A stretch of 64,000 bases of DNA from Candidatus Krumholzibacteriota bacterium (GTDB lineage: Bacteria > Krumholzibacteriota > Krumholzibacteriia > JAJRXK01). Position numbers and translations under genes: made by a program. Positions 49,138-59,237 of this stretch are shown here, piece after piece. The stretch is taken from positions 148,375-212,374 of the forward strand of contig JAJDAC010000046.1 in the NCBI GenBank assembly GCA_029262065.1, in the 5' to 3' direction. A model generated the notes under the pieces. That model ran no database searches. It was not told where the DNA came from and was given only the letters and a program-made list of their open reading frames with translations. Every line of letters begins with the position of its first letter. The first letter of the stretch is position 1.

Positions 49138-49172
49138 GCCGGCGGAGCCCATGGCTCCGCCGGCTTCTTTTT
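49138..49172 (+). terminator. Strong intrinsic terminator
   Basis: GCCGGCGGAGCC pairs perfectly with GGCTCCGCCGGC around the loop CAT, followed by TTCTTTTT. It ends the transcript of the large secreted protein. Confidence 0.93.
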
Positions 49173-49223
49173 GGGCTAACCCAACTGGCTGAAACCCAAT
49201 GAGTTGCCTTCGGGTCTCGCCTA

Positions 49224-49253
49224 TTGACAGGCCCTCGCGAGGTTAACTATATT
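49224..49253 (+). promoter_or_regulatory. Sigma-70-type promoter for the surface-lipoprotein cluster
   Basis: Perfect TTGACA (49224-49229), an 18-base spacer and TATATT (49248-49253). The gap 49050-49376 otherwise holds only the terminator. Confidence 0.7.
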
Positions 49254-49376
49254 TCTCCAGGTCTTCGCACCGCCGATACGAAGAAAGTATTGTCTCTCGT
49301 CCCCACCGAGATACCCTTCCTACGCCAATCTTCCTCGACGGCTCGCTAACTAAGAGGAATTCCAAGGGGGTCGTGG

Positions 49377-51533
49377 TTGTCCATGGCGCGCCGATTCGAG
49401 TCTTTGTTGCCTTCCCTCGCGCTGTACGTGCTGTTTGGGCTGGCGTTGATCTATGGCTGCCGGGCGTTCGATCCCGAGCCGGTGGTCGTGAATCGACCAC
49501 CCCAGACCTTCATCGTGGGCGCCGCGCAGGAAACCACCGGCTCGCGCTTTCTGCGCCACATGTATTGGTACGGCACCGATAGCGATGGCGAGGTCATTCG
49601 CTTCATCTACGCGATTACCGACTCATCAGTTCGGGATATCGACGAGCCCGACACCGACGAGGAAGACGCGCGCTTCAATCCGGCCCTGGATATCACCACG
49701 CTGGAAACCATCCCTGGTCGCCTGGTGGGATACACGGCCAGGACCGACTCGGTGTTCCTGTTTCCGATCGATCGGGGCGATACGCCGAGCAAGGAGGTCA
49801 CCTTCCACCTGGTGGCTCAGGACGACCGCGGTGCCTACGACCAGACGCCGGCGCGGTTGCGGTTCTTGAACAACAGCCTGGGCAACCCAACACTGCGGTT
49901 TTCGGTCTCCACGGAAGAGCAAACCAGCTCCGGCCTCGACTGGGTCTTGCGTTGGACGGGAAACGCGGTTGGACCCGATGCTGCTTCGCCGGAGACCACG
50001 CAGTTTCCGTTCGTGGGCTTCGGACGCCGCTTTCGAATCGAATGGGAGGCCAGTTCGCCGAATGGACCCATTGAAGGTTACCGCTTCAAAGCCAGCCAGG
50101 ATGCCACGGTTGGTTTCACGCCCCGGGATATCGGGGGCAATCCCCAGTTCAGCTCGGGTCCCGAATTCGAGCAATTCGTGTACGACAATTCCGTGGCTCC
50201 CGACGCGTTTCCGGTCGAGGTTGGCTGCGATCCCGTGACGCTCAACGACTGCCCGCCCGAGACGCTGCGTTGGCCAAGCAAGGACTACCGACTGCGCGTG
50301 ACGGCCCGAGACGTGGCCCTTGTCGAAAGCGAAGCGGTGGCCGGTGAACTACGTTTCGAAGTGAACTATCCGCCCGAGTCATCCATTCTCGCCGATTCGA
50401 ACTTCCCCAATTTCAAGCTGCCAGTATCCGGTGGAACGGCGAACTCCGGTACGTTCGCCGCATTGGACACCATTCCTTCCGGCTCGTATGCCCGCTTCCG
50501 GATGGCTGGATTCGATCGCTATCCGGATAGCATTCCACCCGATGACCCGTTCGGCTCTTCGGAATTCGGTGTATTCTGTTGCGACGATCGTCTGGACGCG
50601 GGTACGCCTGAAGTCAGGTTTCAGGGGCAACTCGTATTCCTGGCTGACAAGGGCCAGGGAAGAGTGGAGCGCTTCCAGACCCTGTTCAGCAATGCGATCG
50701 CCGCCGACACACTCGGGTTCGACGTAGGGCCGTTCACCTACACATTTCTTGGTCGTACCGAGGACGAGCATGGGCGTAGGGATCCCGAGGCCTCGACGTT
50801 CCAGTTCGTAGGCGGCTTCCCGCCATCGATCGAAAACACGTCGCCCGCGGCCGGTGATACGATTCTACTTCGGAGTCCGCCCCAGACCTGGCCCGGGAAT
50901 GATTTCCCGTATGACCCTCCGACCACGGTAACGCGTTGGTGGGATGGCGTTCAGTACCTGCCGTTCGAATGCACGGACTGTCCGAGCGTCGCCGGGTTCC
51001 TGTTCAAGTTCAAGTTCAGGTTCCAGGGCGCGCCCGATTTCCGGGAACCGGACACCACGGTTCGCTCCTGGACCTATTCAATGCAGTCGGAATTTGACCC
51101 GAACAACCTGTTCCAGAATGGCCCAGCCGAAAGCGCGGACTTCTCGTTCTTTACGTCTTCGAGTTCGGGCAGCCTTCTGCAATTCGACAACGAAAACGCG
51201 GCCGAGCTATTCATTCCCTCGCAGGCATTCTTCCTGCCGCAATTGTTCGACTCAAGTAGTCCGAACGAGTTTCAGCGGCAGTTGGGGGCCGAAATGAAGC
51301 GTGGCCTGGGTCAACATGTCATGCGGGTGCTTGGTCGCACCACGACATTCGGAGATATGTTCAAGTTGTACAGTCTGGTGCGGCCGGGATCGGGAACACC
51401 ATTCGTCAATCTGGACATGTCGGACAAGGGACGTCGGACGCCGGTAGCCGACATACCGTTCACGGTGCTCTTGGGCATCGATTCAGACTTCGATGGAGTC
51501 ATCGATCGCTATTGGCCCGACGAGGACTCGTAG
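49377..51533 (+). CDS. Large lipoprotein, unknown function
   Basis: 718 residues. A TTG at 49377 has AAGGGGG six bases upstream; an ATG two codons later is the alternative. The lipobox is LALIYGC. The sequence begins with PPQTFIVGAAQETTGSRFLR and HMYWYGTDSDGEVIRFIYAI, a fibronectin-like opening also found in the next gene (FFWKGSDEDGEVTGFEWRMS). Further beta-sandwich repeats follow without a known catalytic motif. It leads a cluster of three large surface proteins and is 65 bases before the second. Confidence 0.72.
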   Translation: MSMARRFESLLPSLALYVLFGLALIYGCRAFDPEPVVVNRPPQTFIVGAAQETTGSRFLRHMYWYGTDSDGEVIRFIYAITDSSVRDIDEPDTDEEDARFNPALDITTLETIPGRLVGYTARTDSVFLFPIDRGDTPSKEVTFHLVAQDDRGAYDQTPARLRFLNNSLGNPTLRFSVSTEEQTSSGLDWVLRWTGNAVGPDAASPETTQFPFVGFGRRFRIEWEASSPNGPIEGYRFKASQDATVGFTPRDIGGNPQFSSGPEFEQFVYDNSVAPDAFPVEVGCDPVTLNDCPPETLRWPSKDYRLRVTARDVALVESEAVAGELRFEVNYPPESSILADSNFPNFKLPVSGGTANSGTFAALDTIPSGSYARFRMAGFDRYPDSIPPDDPFGSSEFGVFCCDDRLDAGTPEVRFQGQLVFLADKGQGRVERFQTLFSNAIAADTLGFDVGPFTYTFLGRTEDEHGRRDPEASTFQFVGGFPPSIENTSPAAGDTILLRSPPQTWPGNDFPYDPPTTVTRWWDGVQYLPFECTDCPSVAGFLFKFKFRFQGAPDFREPDTTVRSWTYSMQSEFDPNNLFQNGPAESADFSFFTSSSSGSLLQFDNENAAELFIPSQAFFLPQLFDSSSPNEFQRQLGAEMKRGLGQHVMRVLGRTTTFGDMFKLYSLVRPGSGTPFVNLDMSDKGRRTPVADIPFTVLLGIDSDFDGVIDRYWPDEDS

Positions 51534-51598
51534 AACTAGACGAAGAATACTGCCTTGCCAACCCCCACGGCGTGCTCGACACGCGACGGGAGACAAGA

Positions 51599-53878
51599 AT
51601 GAATAGGGCATCGACGTACGCGCTTCTACTCCTGGCGGGTACAATGGTGGCGTGTGGAGGTGACGACTCGCTTATTGGCGAGCGTGTACCCAACAGCCCG
51701 CCAAACACCGAAGTAACGGCTACGCCCCCCGAGCGAGCTCAGACGAGTTTCTCCGTGGAGTTCTTCTGGAAGGGATCCGACGAAGACGGTGAAGTCACCG
51801 GCTTCGAATGGCGCATGAGCGACAACGGTGAAGATGGTGTGGTCGATATCGGTGACACCATGGGGCTCCCCTGGACCTTCACGGCGGCCACCGATAGCGT
51901 GTTCTTCGTCTCCGCCGACATCGATTCCTTTGGTATCGATGTGGATGATCCGAATCAGAACCCAGCCACGTTCCGCTTCTGGCAGACGCACACTTTCTTC
52001 ATCCGCGCGGTGGATGATCGCGGCGCGGTCGACCCCCAGCCCGCGACGGTGAGCTTCACGGCAACCACCATTGCCCCTCGCGTCACCATTTCGTTGCCCG
52101 AGCCGGTGGCCACGATCACGTGTGAAGATGCGCCACAGGTGCTCACGTTCGGGTGGGACGGTGTTGACCCCGATGTAGAGGGCAACCTACCGGTCGAGGT
52201 GCGGTATATCCTCAAGCCCATACCCGGGGCGACCTGTCTAACCCGACTTCAGTACGAACAGATGTCTCCACTCACGGCCAACGATCCGTTGTGGGAAGAC
52301 TGGATTGCGTACGATGCGCCCGAAGATGCGGGAGTGCGTATCACTCTCGACCGGCAACCGGTGGGCAATATCTACCTCTTTGCTGTACAGGTGCGGGACG
52401 TGGCCGGGGCGGTTACCCCGACCTTCCAGTGGGGTCAGAACGTTCGACACATCAAGATCTCCAGCGGGTTGTTCCCAGTGCTTACGGTCGAAGAACAGTT
52501 TCTGGGAACCGAGCGTTTCGTAAGTACGAATCGCGTCGTGGCTCGCGAGGTGGTCAGCGGTCAGCCGATTTCGTTCTCGTGGGGCGGCTCGGCCGAGGAC
52601 TACGCGGGCGTGGTCGACGCCTATCGCTACGGCTGGAACGTCGTGGATCCCAGCGATCCCAACGATCCGGGCTGGGCCGTGGCCTGGGGCAACGGGCCCA
52701 ACTGGCGTCAGGCGGCAACGCGTACCTTCAGTCAGGGGTCACCCAGTTTCGTGGTCCAATGCCGGGACAACTCGGGTACCGTGAGTCGCGGCTTCTATCA
52801 GTTCCAGGTCATTCAGATCGCGGACCGAGCGAACCAACGTGAGTTGTTGCTGGTGGACGATTGGGCGTTGGACAACACCGGACCCTCCGGGGCGCTCGAG
52901 GCAGCCTGGGATCGGGAATTCGACAAGATCCTGGGCGGGCAAATCGTCGGTTTCCAGGATTCCGACATTCTTGACGTCCAGGATGAGACCGCGCGGCTTC
53001 GGTTTGCGTTGGCCAACGAGTACAAGGGTATCGTCTGGTTCCAATCTCCCTCTACCGGCTCGTTCTTTCACAGTCGTCTGGCTCCGTCCAGTCGACTGGT
53101 GCCGCGGTTCAATTGGTTGGAAGTGTATCAGGCTCAGGTCGGAAACCTGTTCATGATGGGGCCGGGAGCAGCCTGGAACAGCATCGAGCGTGGCGGCGAG
53201 GCCTACACCTTCCCGATCATCTTCGACGTACCGGCGTTGCCGCCCAACGGCATGGGCGTGCAAGAGCGCGCCGATGGCACTGAGTTCAATCGCGGAACCC
53301 TGCGTTGGCCATACTCTGCCTGGTGCATGGAGTCCGTCGACATCGCCCGACCGGCCGATGGTCGTGTCTTTGGTGAGCCGCCCGGTCAGCAGTTGCGGGA
53401 GATGAACTGCGATGGTCTGTTCCGGGCCGTGGTGGACACAGTGAATTTCCTGGGTACGTACCCTGACGCCACTGGTGTTGTGCGAAACATGATTCCGCTG
53501 ATCGGTAGGACGAATCTGCTCGAGGGCGCGGACTTCAAGCTTCCGTTCGAGGAATTCTACAACTCCAATGTGACCACCCGAGATGCCCAGATCAACCTGC
53601 GCACGTGCCAGGTTCCCATGTATCGGTACTCGGCACGACGCGACAATGGTCTGGGACCGGCCGATCCGCTCGAGAATTGTCGACCGCGAAACCGGACCTC
53701 CTCGTCACTGAAGGACACGGTGATCGGTCTGGCGAGTACACGCTACGCCGCGACCAAACAGTTGGCTGGTTCAGAAGATTTCATTTGGGGATTCCATCCG
53801 CTGGCGTTCGAGACAGACGAAGTGAAGGACGCCATTCTGTGGGTGCTCGAGAGTCGCTGGGAACTGCCGGTGCGTTGA
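51599..53878 (+). CDS. Large lipoprotein, related to the preceding one
   Basis: 759 residues from the ATG at 51599. Lipobox LAGTMVAC, then PNSPPNTEVTATPPERAQTS and FFWKGSDEDGEVTGFEWRMS, the same opening fold as the previous protein, suggesting duplication. Residues ~400-550 include RELLLVDDWALDNTGPSGAL, reminiscent of surface proteins with a flavodoxin-like insertion, but I cannot assign it. No catalytic motif is visible. The shorter start is preferred because the longer frame overlaps the upstream gene. Confidence 0.72.
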   Translation: MNRASTYALLLLAGTMVACGGDDSLIGERVPNSPPNTEVTATPPERAQTSFSVEFFWKGSDEDGEVTGFEWRMSDNGEDGVVDIGDTMGLPWTFTAATDSVFFVSADIDSFGIDVDDPNQNPATFRFWQTHTFFIRAVDDRGAVDPQPATVSFTATTIAPRVTISLPEPVATITCEDAPQVLTFGWDGVDPDVEGNLPVEVRYILKPIPGATCLTRLQYEQMSPLTANDPLWEDWIAYDAPEDAGVRITLDRQPVGNIYLFAVQVRDVAGAVTPTFQWGQNVRHIKISSGLFPVLTVEEQFLGTERFVSTNRVVAREVVSGQPISFSWGGSAEDYAGVVDAYRYGWNVVDPSDPNDPGWAVAWGNGPNWRQAATRTFSQGSPSFVVQCRDNSGTVSRGFYQFQVIQIADRANQRELLLVDDWALDNTGPSGALEAAWDREFDKILGGQIVGFQDSDILDVQDETARLRFALANEYKGIVWFQSPSTGSFFHSRLAPSSRLVPRFNWLEVYQAQVGNLFMMGPGAAWNSIERGGEAYTFPIIFDVPALPPNGMGVQERADGTEFNRGTLRWPYSAWCMESVDIARPADGRVFGEPPGQQLREMNCDGLFRAVVDTVNFLGTYPDATGVVRNMIPLIGRTNLLEGADFKLPFEEFYNSNVTTRDAQINLRTCQVPMYRYSARRDNGLGPADPLENCRPRNRTSSSLKDTVIGLASTRYAATKQLAGSEDFIWGFHPLAFETDEVKDAILWVLESRWELPVR

Positions 53879-53915
53879 TCGCCGGGCAAACGGAATTAGA
53901 GAGGTAGGAGAAGCA

Positions 53916-56393
53916 GTGTACGAGGGTTCCTTCCGACGGATCAAATCGCGGATCTTCGGTCTCGGGGTTCTGACCGTGGCGGCAATGACCGCTTCGGCCG
54001 CGAATGCCCAGTTCGAGGCATGCGCCGATACATTGGGGCTGTTGTCGCCCGACGGACTTCGCATCGAGTTCGAACGAGGCGAGGGACGCCGTTCGGGCAA
54101 CGCCGTTACCTGGGACCTGGTTCCGCAGGACGACGCGGCCTGTTATCGCCTGGCCGTTTCGCCGGCGACCGTGGCCGGTCCGAACCCCCAGATTATCGGT
54201 GACTACGACGACATCTACGACCGCTTCATCGAGTTCGTGTTGGCGCCAAGGGCCAACGGTTCAGGCAACAGTGGTGCCGTGGGCGATGTAACCCAGGATC
54301 GACTGACGATTCTCATTCAGGGGACGCACCCAAACCCGGTTGTTCCCTCGGTGAACGGCGGACTCAACGTCTCCAATCGCGGTGGCCTGTTCCGCGTGGA
54401 CTTCGCCAACGGTCGTACCCAGCAAGTCAACGGTCCGACCAACGAAGTTCCCAGCATCGAGAATCGTATCCCCCCGCATCTTTCCACTACCAACATCACC
54501 GCGCTCGCGGGGTGGTCGGACGGGGCAAGTTCGGTCATCTACGCCGCGGTCGAAGGGTTGCCGCTGGTGAGAAGTGAAGATGGTGGGGCCACTTGGCGGG
54601 AAACGGCGCTGGACGGGGTCGACATCATCAATCGACCGATCCTGACCATGGCGGTGTCGCCTACCAACCCCGATATCCTCTTGCTTGGCACCAACAACCG
54701 GGGTCTCTGGCGATCGACCGACGGCGGGGCAACGTTCGCTCGGGCCGACCAGTCTTTCGTGGGAGGGTCGAGCCCCCGAATTCACTGGGTCTCCTTCGTC
54801 CAGGTAAGCGCGCCAGGCGGCGGCACCCGCGATCGCGTGTTCGTGTCAGCCAGCGGCATTGGCTTCTACGTGTCTGATGACGACGGGGCTACGTTTACCA
54901 AGTCGAGTCTGCAGGTTCCCGATCCCAACTTGCCGACCTTCTGCTACGACGCGCCGCCCGATCCCGCGGTCACACCGGTCGTGAGGGCATTGGCCAGCAG
55001 TCCGACCAATCCCGACACGATCTACATCGGTCTTCAGTCGTGGGGCGTATACAAGAGTACCGACGGTGGTGACAGTTGGGTTGCCGCGAACGACAATGGT
55101 CTGGTCGAGTGCGCGATCCCACCGAATCCCGGTCGCAAGGTAAATGTACTCAGCCTGTTGGTGGAGAAGACTCCCGGTGGTGGCGGCGATGTGGTTTGGG
55201 CCGGCACGGATTTCGATGGTTCATACCTGTCGGGCGACGGCGGAGACCTTTGGGGCACCAAGCCCACGCCTACCGACAGCACGACCGGCGCCCCCGAACG
55301 CATCCTGGCCATGGTCGAGCACCCCCTCGAAGATGCCGTCATTGCGACTACTGCACAGAATGGGCTCATGCGGTTGGCCGCCGCGGGTGATTGGGAATAC
55401 TGGACACCCGCCGAGCCGCTGCTGACCAAGCGCTTGGCGTCGCTGATGCTGAACCCCGATCCTACCCGTCCCAGCTCGATTCTCGTCGGCACAACGGGGG
55501 CTGGCGTCTATCTACCGGGCTCGGACGTGCCGTTGGACCGTCTGGTCAAGGCGACTCTGCCCACTGGTTCGGGCAATGTCATCGAGATTGAATCAAATCT
55601 TGGACTGACGCTCGGCCTTTCGGCCGCCGACATCGACAGCAGCGATTCTTTTCAATTGATTGCCCAGACCTTTCAGGGGTACGCGGTCTGGCGCGCCGAA
55701 GGCAACAATCTGGAAACGCCGGGCTGGAAGCTCATTGGTCTGTACGACCAGACCAACCCGGAGTTCTGTTTCATTGGCGGTTGTGAGTCCACCAGTCCGC
55801 AGTTCATACCGGGCTGTTTTGCCGACAAGCGCTCCAACTGTTTCACGTTCGCAGGCAATGAGGGTCGTTTCTTCGACGCTGACGTCTTCAATGGATTCAC
55901 CTATCAGTACGCCGTGAGCACGTTCGATTACGGGTACAGCGGTAATACTTCACCCGAAGCGGTGTCCACCGAGTTGCTGTTCAGCCCCCGAACGGCGAAC
56001 GAGAGCGCGGTCGAATCAGCGCTGTTCCTGGGCGTGAAGCCCGAGAACTACAATCGTGTGACCTTCCAGGTAAACGTGGATATCGCGGCCGACCTGGACA
56101 ATGTATTCGTGGTGCCCAATCCGTTGCGCGGACGCGCGGGATGGGACGACCGCGGCGAGTCATCGGTGCGATTCGTCAATGTGACGCCCGGAGCAAAGTG
56201 CGAGGTATTCAACCTGGCCGGAGATCTGGTAGCTACGATCTTCAACCGGGTCACTTCGAACGAAGAGCGCGGCAACATCGAGTGGGATACCCGCAACCAG
56301 ACTGGGCGACAGGTTTCCAGTGGCGTGTATATCTATCGGATTACCGATCCGCAGGGCAACGAGCTTATCAGTCGGTTTACCATCATCCGTTGA
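53916..56393 (+). CDS. Secreted BNR/sortilin-like repeat protein with C-terminal sorting-like domain
   Basis: 825 residues from a GTG with AGGTAGGAG upstream. The signal peptide ends near VAAMTASAANAQ. Residues ~200-420 hold several Asp-box repeats of the S-x-DGGxTW type (SEDGGATWRE, STDGGATFAR, SDDDGATFTK, STDGGDSWVA), which fold as a beta-propeller found in sialidases and Vps10 proteins. No sialidase catalytic arginines can be picked out. The end is VVPNPLRGRAGWDD, EVFNLAGDLVATIFN and VSSGVYIYRITDPQGNEL, the export-linked beta domain. It is third in the surface-protein cluster. Confidence 0.78.
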   Translation: MYEGSFRRIKSRIFGLGVLTVAAMTASAANAQFEACADTLGLLSPDGLRIEFERGEGRRSGNAVTWDLVPQDDAACYRLAVSPATVAGPNPQIIGDYDDIYDRFIEFVLAPRANGSGNSGAVGDVTQDRLTILIQGTHPNPVVPSVNGGLNVSNRGGLFRVDFANGRTQQVNGPTNEVPSIENRIPPHLSTTNITALAGWSDGASSVIYAAVEGLPLVRSEDGGATWRETALDGVDIINRPILTMAVSPTNPDILLLGTNNRGLWRSTDGGATFARADQSFVGGSSPRIHWVSFVQVSAPGGGTRDRVFVSASGIGFYVSDDDGATFTKSSLQVPDPNLPTFCYDAPPDPAVTPVVRALASSPTNPDTIYIGLQSWGVYKSTDGGDSWVAANDNGLVECAIPPNPGRKVNVLSLLVEKTPGGGGDVVWAGTDFDGSYLSGDGGDLWGTKPTPTDSTTGAPERILAMVEHPLEDAVIATTAQNGLMRLAAAGDWEYWTPAEPLLTKRLASLMLNPDPTRPSSILVGTTGAGVYLPGSDVPLDRLVKATLPTGSGNVIEIESNLGLTLGLSAADIDSSDSFQLIAQTFQGYAVWRAEGNNLETPGWKLIGLYDQTNPEFCFIGGCESTSPQFIPGCFADKRSNCFTFAGNEGRFFDADVFNGFTYQYAVSTFDYGYSGNTSPEAVSTELLFSPRTANESAVESALFLGVKPENYNRVTFQVNVDIAADLDNVFVVPNPLRGRAGWDDRGESSVRFVNVTPGAKCEVFNLAGDLVATIFNRVTSNEERGNIEWDTRNQTGRQVSSGVYIYRITDPQGNELISRFTIIR

Positions 56394-56566
56394 CCGTTTC
56401 TTCCGTGCCCAGCCCGTCCTCGACCACGCGACCGAGCAGTTTGACACTGCCCAGGGGCCAGCGTATGTTCGGCCCATCCAGCGACCCCCTTTCCGTGGGC
56501 GCAGGCGCGCCGCGGACATAGGGACCATCACAACTGATCTCCACTCATACCAGAGGTCTGGACCAA

Positions 56567-57544
56567 GTGAGTCAGAGGGTCTATTTCTTCGGCGATGCCC
56601 GCGCCGAGGGCGATGCCAGCATGAGGAATCTGTTGGGCGGCAAGGGCGCGAATCTGGCCGAAATGGTAAACCTGGGTCTGCCGGTGCCGCCAGGATTTAC
56701 CATCAACACCGAAGTCTGCGCTGAGTTCAACGCGGGCGGCAATGGTCGTTTGCCGGACGGTCTGATGGACGAGGTTCGCCAGACCATGAAGAAGGTCGAA
56801 GCGTCTCTCGGCAAGTCGTTCGGCGACGATTCCAATCCGCTGTTGCTTTCGGTCCGGTCGGGTGCACGCGTCAGCATGCCCGGCATGATGGACACGGTTC
56901 TGAACCTGGGCCTCAACGACGACACCGTCGCGGCCTTGTCCCAGGCCACCGACAATCCTCGCTTCGCGAACGACAGCTACCGTCGGTTCCTGCAGATGTA
57001 CGGCAATGTCGTGCTGGGCGTGGACGGCCATCTTTTCGAAACCGCATTGGACGCGTTGAAGGAAGAGAAAGGTGTAGAGCAGGACCCCGATCTTTCCGCA
57101 GCTGATCTCGGCGAGTTGATTCGCTCGTACAAGACGATCGTGCGCGAGGCCAAGGGGCAGGAATTTCCGCAGGATCCCTGGGATCAGCTGGCCGGCGCGG
57201 TCGCGGCCGTGTTCTCGAGCTGGAATACCGATCGCGCGCACGCGTATCGCTCGATGCACGATATCCCCGGGGATTGGGGCACCGCGGTGAACGTGCAGGC
57301 CATGGTATTTGGCAACATGGGCGATGACTGTGCCACGGGCGTGGCGTTCACGCGCGACCCGTCGACCGGAGAGCGTGTGTTCTACGGTGAGTATCTGGTG
57401 AACGCCCAGGGTGAGGACGTCGTGGCCGGCGTTCGCACGCCGCGTCGAGTGCGACGGGCCGACGGTGCGCAGTCGCTGGAAGAAGTCATGCCCGCGGCGT
57501 ACGAAGAGTTGGTGGGCATCGTCCAGACACTGGATTTGCTCTAG
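56567..57544 (+). CDS. ppdK: Pyruvate phosphate dikinase, N-terminal part (ends at in-frame amber codon)
   Basis: 325 residues from the GTG at 56567. It carries the ATP-grasp nucleotide domain of [96 protein letters not shown]. The frame ends at a TAG (57542-57544) exactly where PPDK has the conserved Tyr of the HYRDMQD motif, and the next gene continues the same frame with SDMLDIVFKI. The complete enzyme converts pyruvate, ATP and phosphate to PEP. Alone, this piece lacks the phospho-histidine and PEP domains. Confidence 0.88.
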   Translation: MSQRVYFFGDARAEGDASMRNLLGGKGANLAEMVNLGLPVPPGFTINTEVCAEFNAGGNGRLPDGLMDEVRQTMKKVEASLGKSFGDDSNPLLLSVRSGARVSMPGMMDTVLNLGLNDDTVAALSQATDNPRFANDSYRRFLQMYGNVVLGVDGHLFETALDALKEEKGVEQDPDLSAADLGELIRSYKTIVREAKGQEFPQDPWDQLAGAVAAVFSSWNTDRAHAYRSMHDIPGDWGTAVNVQAMVFGNMGDDCATGVAFTRDPSTGERVFYGEYLVNAQGEDVVAGVRTPRRVRRADGAQSLEEVMPAAYEELVGIVQTLDLL

Positions 57545-57550
57545 AGCGAC

Positions 57551-59218
57551 ATGCTCGACATAGTATTCAAGATCGAACGAAACAAGCTTTGGATGTTGCA
57601 GGTACGATCGGGAAAGCGCACGGGTGCCTCGGCGGTTCGCATTGCGGTGGAGATGGTGGGCGAGAAGCTCATTGATGTACCCGAGGCGATCAAGCGCGTG
57701 GATCCTGAACAGCTGGACCAACTGCTTCACCCCATGGTCGATCCGAAAGCTACGTACACGGTGCTGGGCAAGGGACTTCCGGCCAGCCCCGGAGCGGTGT
57801 GCGGTGAAATCGTGTTCAGCGCGGACGATGCGGTTGAGGCCAAGGAGGCTGGTCGCGAAGTCATTCTCGTGCGCAAGGAGACCAGCCCCGAGGACATTCG
57901 TGGTATGGCCGCGGCGGTGGCTATCCTGACCCAGCGGGGTGGCATGACCAGCCACGCCGCCGTGGTAGCGCGTGGCATGGGCAAATGCTGCGTGTCGGGT
58001 TGTGGCGAGATCCGTTTGGATGGGCAATCCATGCAGCTGGGCGGCAAGACCTTCGCGGCGGGCGACCTGATTACCGTCAACGGATCCACCGGTGAAGTCA
58101 TTGCGGGGCGCGTGCCTACGTTGCCGCCACAGCTGGACGACAACTTCCGCACCCTGATGGAATGGGCGAATGGAGTTCGTCGTCTGCGCGTGCGCGCCAA
58201 CTGCGACACACCCGAAGATAGCCGGGTTGCCCGCGAGTTCGGGGCCGAGGGCATCGGCCTTTGTCGGACCGAGCACATGTTTTTCGGCGAGGACCGCATC
58301 GCGGCCGTGCGTGAGATGATCCTGAGCCAAACGGTCGACCATCGTGAGCGGGCTCTGACGAAGTTGCTGCCGTTTCAGCGAGAGGACTTCGTGGGCATCT
58401 TCCACGCCATGGATGGCCTGCCGGTCACCATACGCCTGCTCGATCCACCCCTGCACGAGTTCCTACCCTCCGAGCCGGCCCACGTTGCGGCGCTCGCGGG
58501 CGAGCTGGGCGTCAGCAAAGAGGAAATGCTCAGGACGGTGGACTCGTTGCACGAGTTCAACCCCATGTTGGGCCACCGTGGTTGTCGTCTGGGTCTAACG
58601 TATCCCGAAATCTACCTGATGCAGGTAGAGGCGATCATCCGGGCCGCGACACAGGCCGAGCGCGAGGGCGTGTCCACGATGGCCGAGATCATGATTCCGC
58701 TGGTGGGTATCGATACCGAACTGTCCCGACTGCGCACCCTGTGCCTCTCTCGCGCCGAGAGTGTGCTAAGGGACGAAGGCGTCGATCTCGAATACACGGT
58801 TGGTACCATGATCGAGATTCCCAGGGCCGCGCTGGTGGCCGACAGAGTGGCACAATTCGCCGACTTCTTCAGCTTCGGGACCAACGATCTGACTCAAATG
58901 ACCTTCGGGTTCAGTCGCGACGATTCGGGTAGTTATTTGCCGGAATATGTGGAAACGGGCATTCTCGATGCGGACCCGTTCCAATCGCTCGATCAATCCG
59001 GGGTGGGCCAACTGGTGGAAATGGCGGTGCAAAAGGGGCGCGCCGCCAAACCCGGTCTGAAAATGGGGGTTTGCGGCGAACACGGCGGAGATCCGCGTTC
59101 TGTTCGGTTCTTTCACCGCACTGGCCTGGATTATGTTAGCTGCTCACCGTATCGCGTTCCCATCGCCATCCTGGCCGCCGCGCACGCGGCGCTCGAGGAT
59201 GCAGGGAAAGTCACGTAA
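57551..59218 (+). CDS. ppdK: Pyruvate phosphate dikinase, C-terminal part (same frame after the amber codon)
   Basis: 555 residues from the ATG at 57551, seven bases after the stop and without a ribosome site. It starts with the end of the ATP domain (KLWMLQVRSGKRTGASAVRI), then the swivelling phospho-histidine domain with the catalytic His in GGMTSHAAVVARGMG, and the C-terminal PEP/pyruvate barrel with EGIGLCRTEHMFF, HEFNPMLGHRGCRLG and CGEHGGDPRSV, which holds the catalytic Cys. All catalytic elements are intact, so the only lesion is one TAG. Whether the protein is made by readthrough, by reinitiation or not at all cannot be told here. Confidence 0.88.
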   Translation: MLDIVFKIERNKLWMLQVRSGKRTGASAVRIAVEMVGEKLIDVPEAIKRVDPEQLDQLLHPMVDPKATYTVLGKGLPASPGAVCGEIVFSADDAVEAKEAGREVILVRKETSPEDIRGMAAAVAILTQRGGMTSHAAVVARGMGKCCVSGCGEIRLDGQSMQLGGKTFAAGDLITVNGSTGEVIAGRVPTLPPQLDDNFRTLMEWANGVRRLRVRANCDTPEDSRVAREFGAEGIGLCRTEHMFFGEDRIAAVREMILSQTVDHRERALTKLLPFQREDFVGIFHAMDGLPVTIRLLDPPLHEFLPSEPAHVAALAGELGVSKEEMLRTVDSLHEFNPMLGHRGCRLGLTYPEIYLMQVEAIIRAATQAEREGVSTMAEIMIPLVGIDTELSRLRTLCLSRAESVLRDEGVDLEYTVGTMIEIPRAALVADRVAQFADFFSFGTNDLTQMTFGFSRDDSGSYLPEYVETGILDADPFQSLDQSGVGQLVEMAVQKGRAAKPGLKMGVCGEHGGDPRSVRFFHRTGLDYVSCSPYRVPIAILAAAHAALEDAGKVT

Positions 59219-59237
59219 CTCTTTTTGGAGCAACACG

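Noticed and set aside
56528..58456. Minus-strand frame spanning the ppdK interruption
   Set aside because: It runs antisense through both conserved PPDK parts and shows no domain, so it does not explain the amber codon.
56567..59218. Genome-wide reassignment of TAG as sense codon
   Set aside because: TAG is the ordinary stop of several intact genes in this window, with proteins of normal family length.
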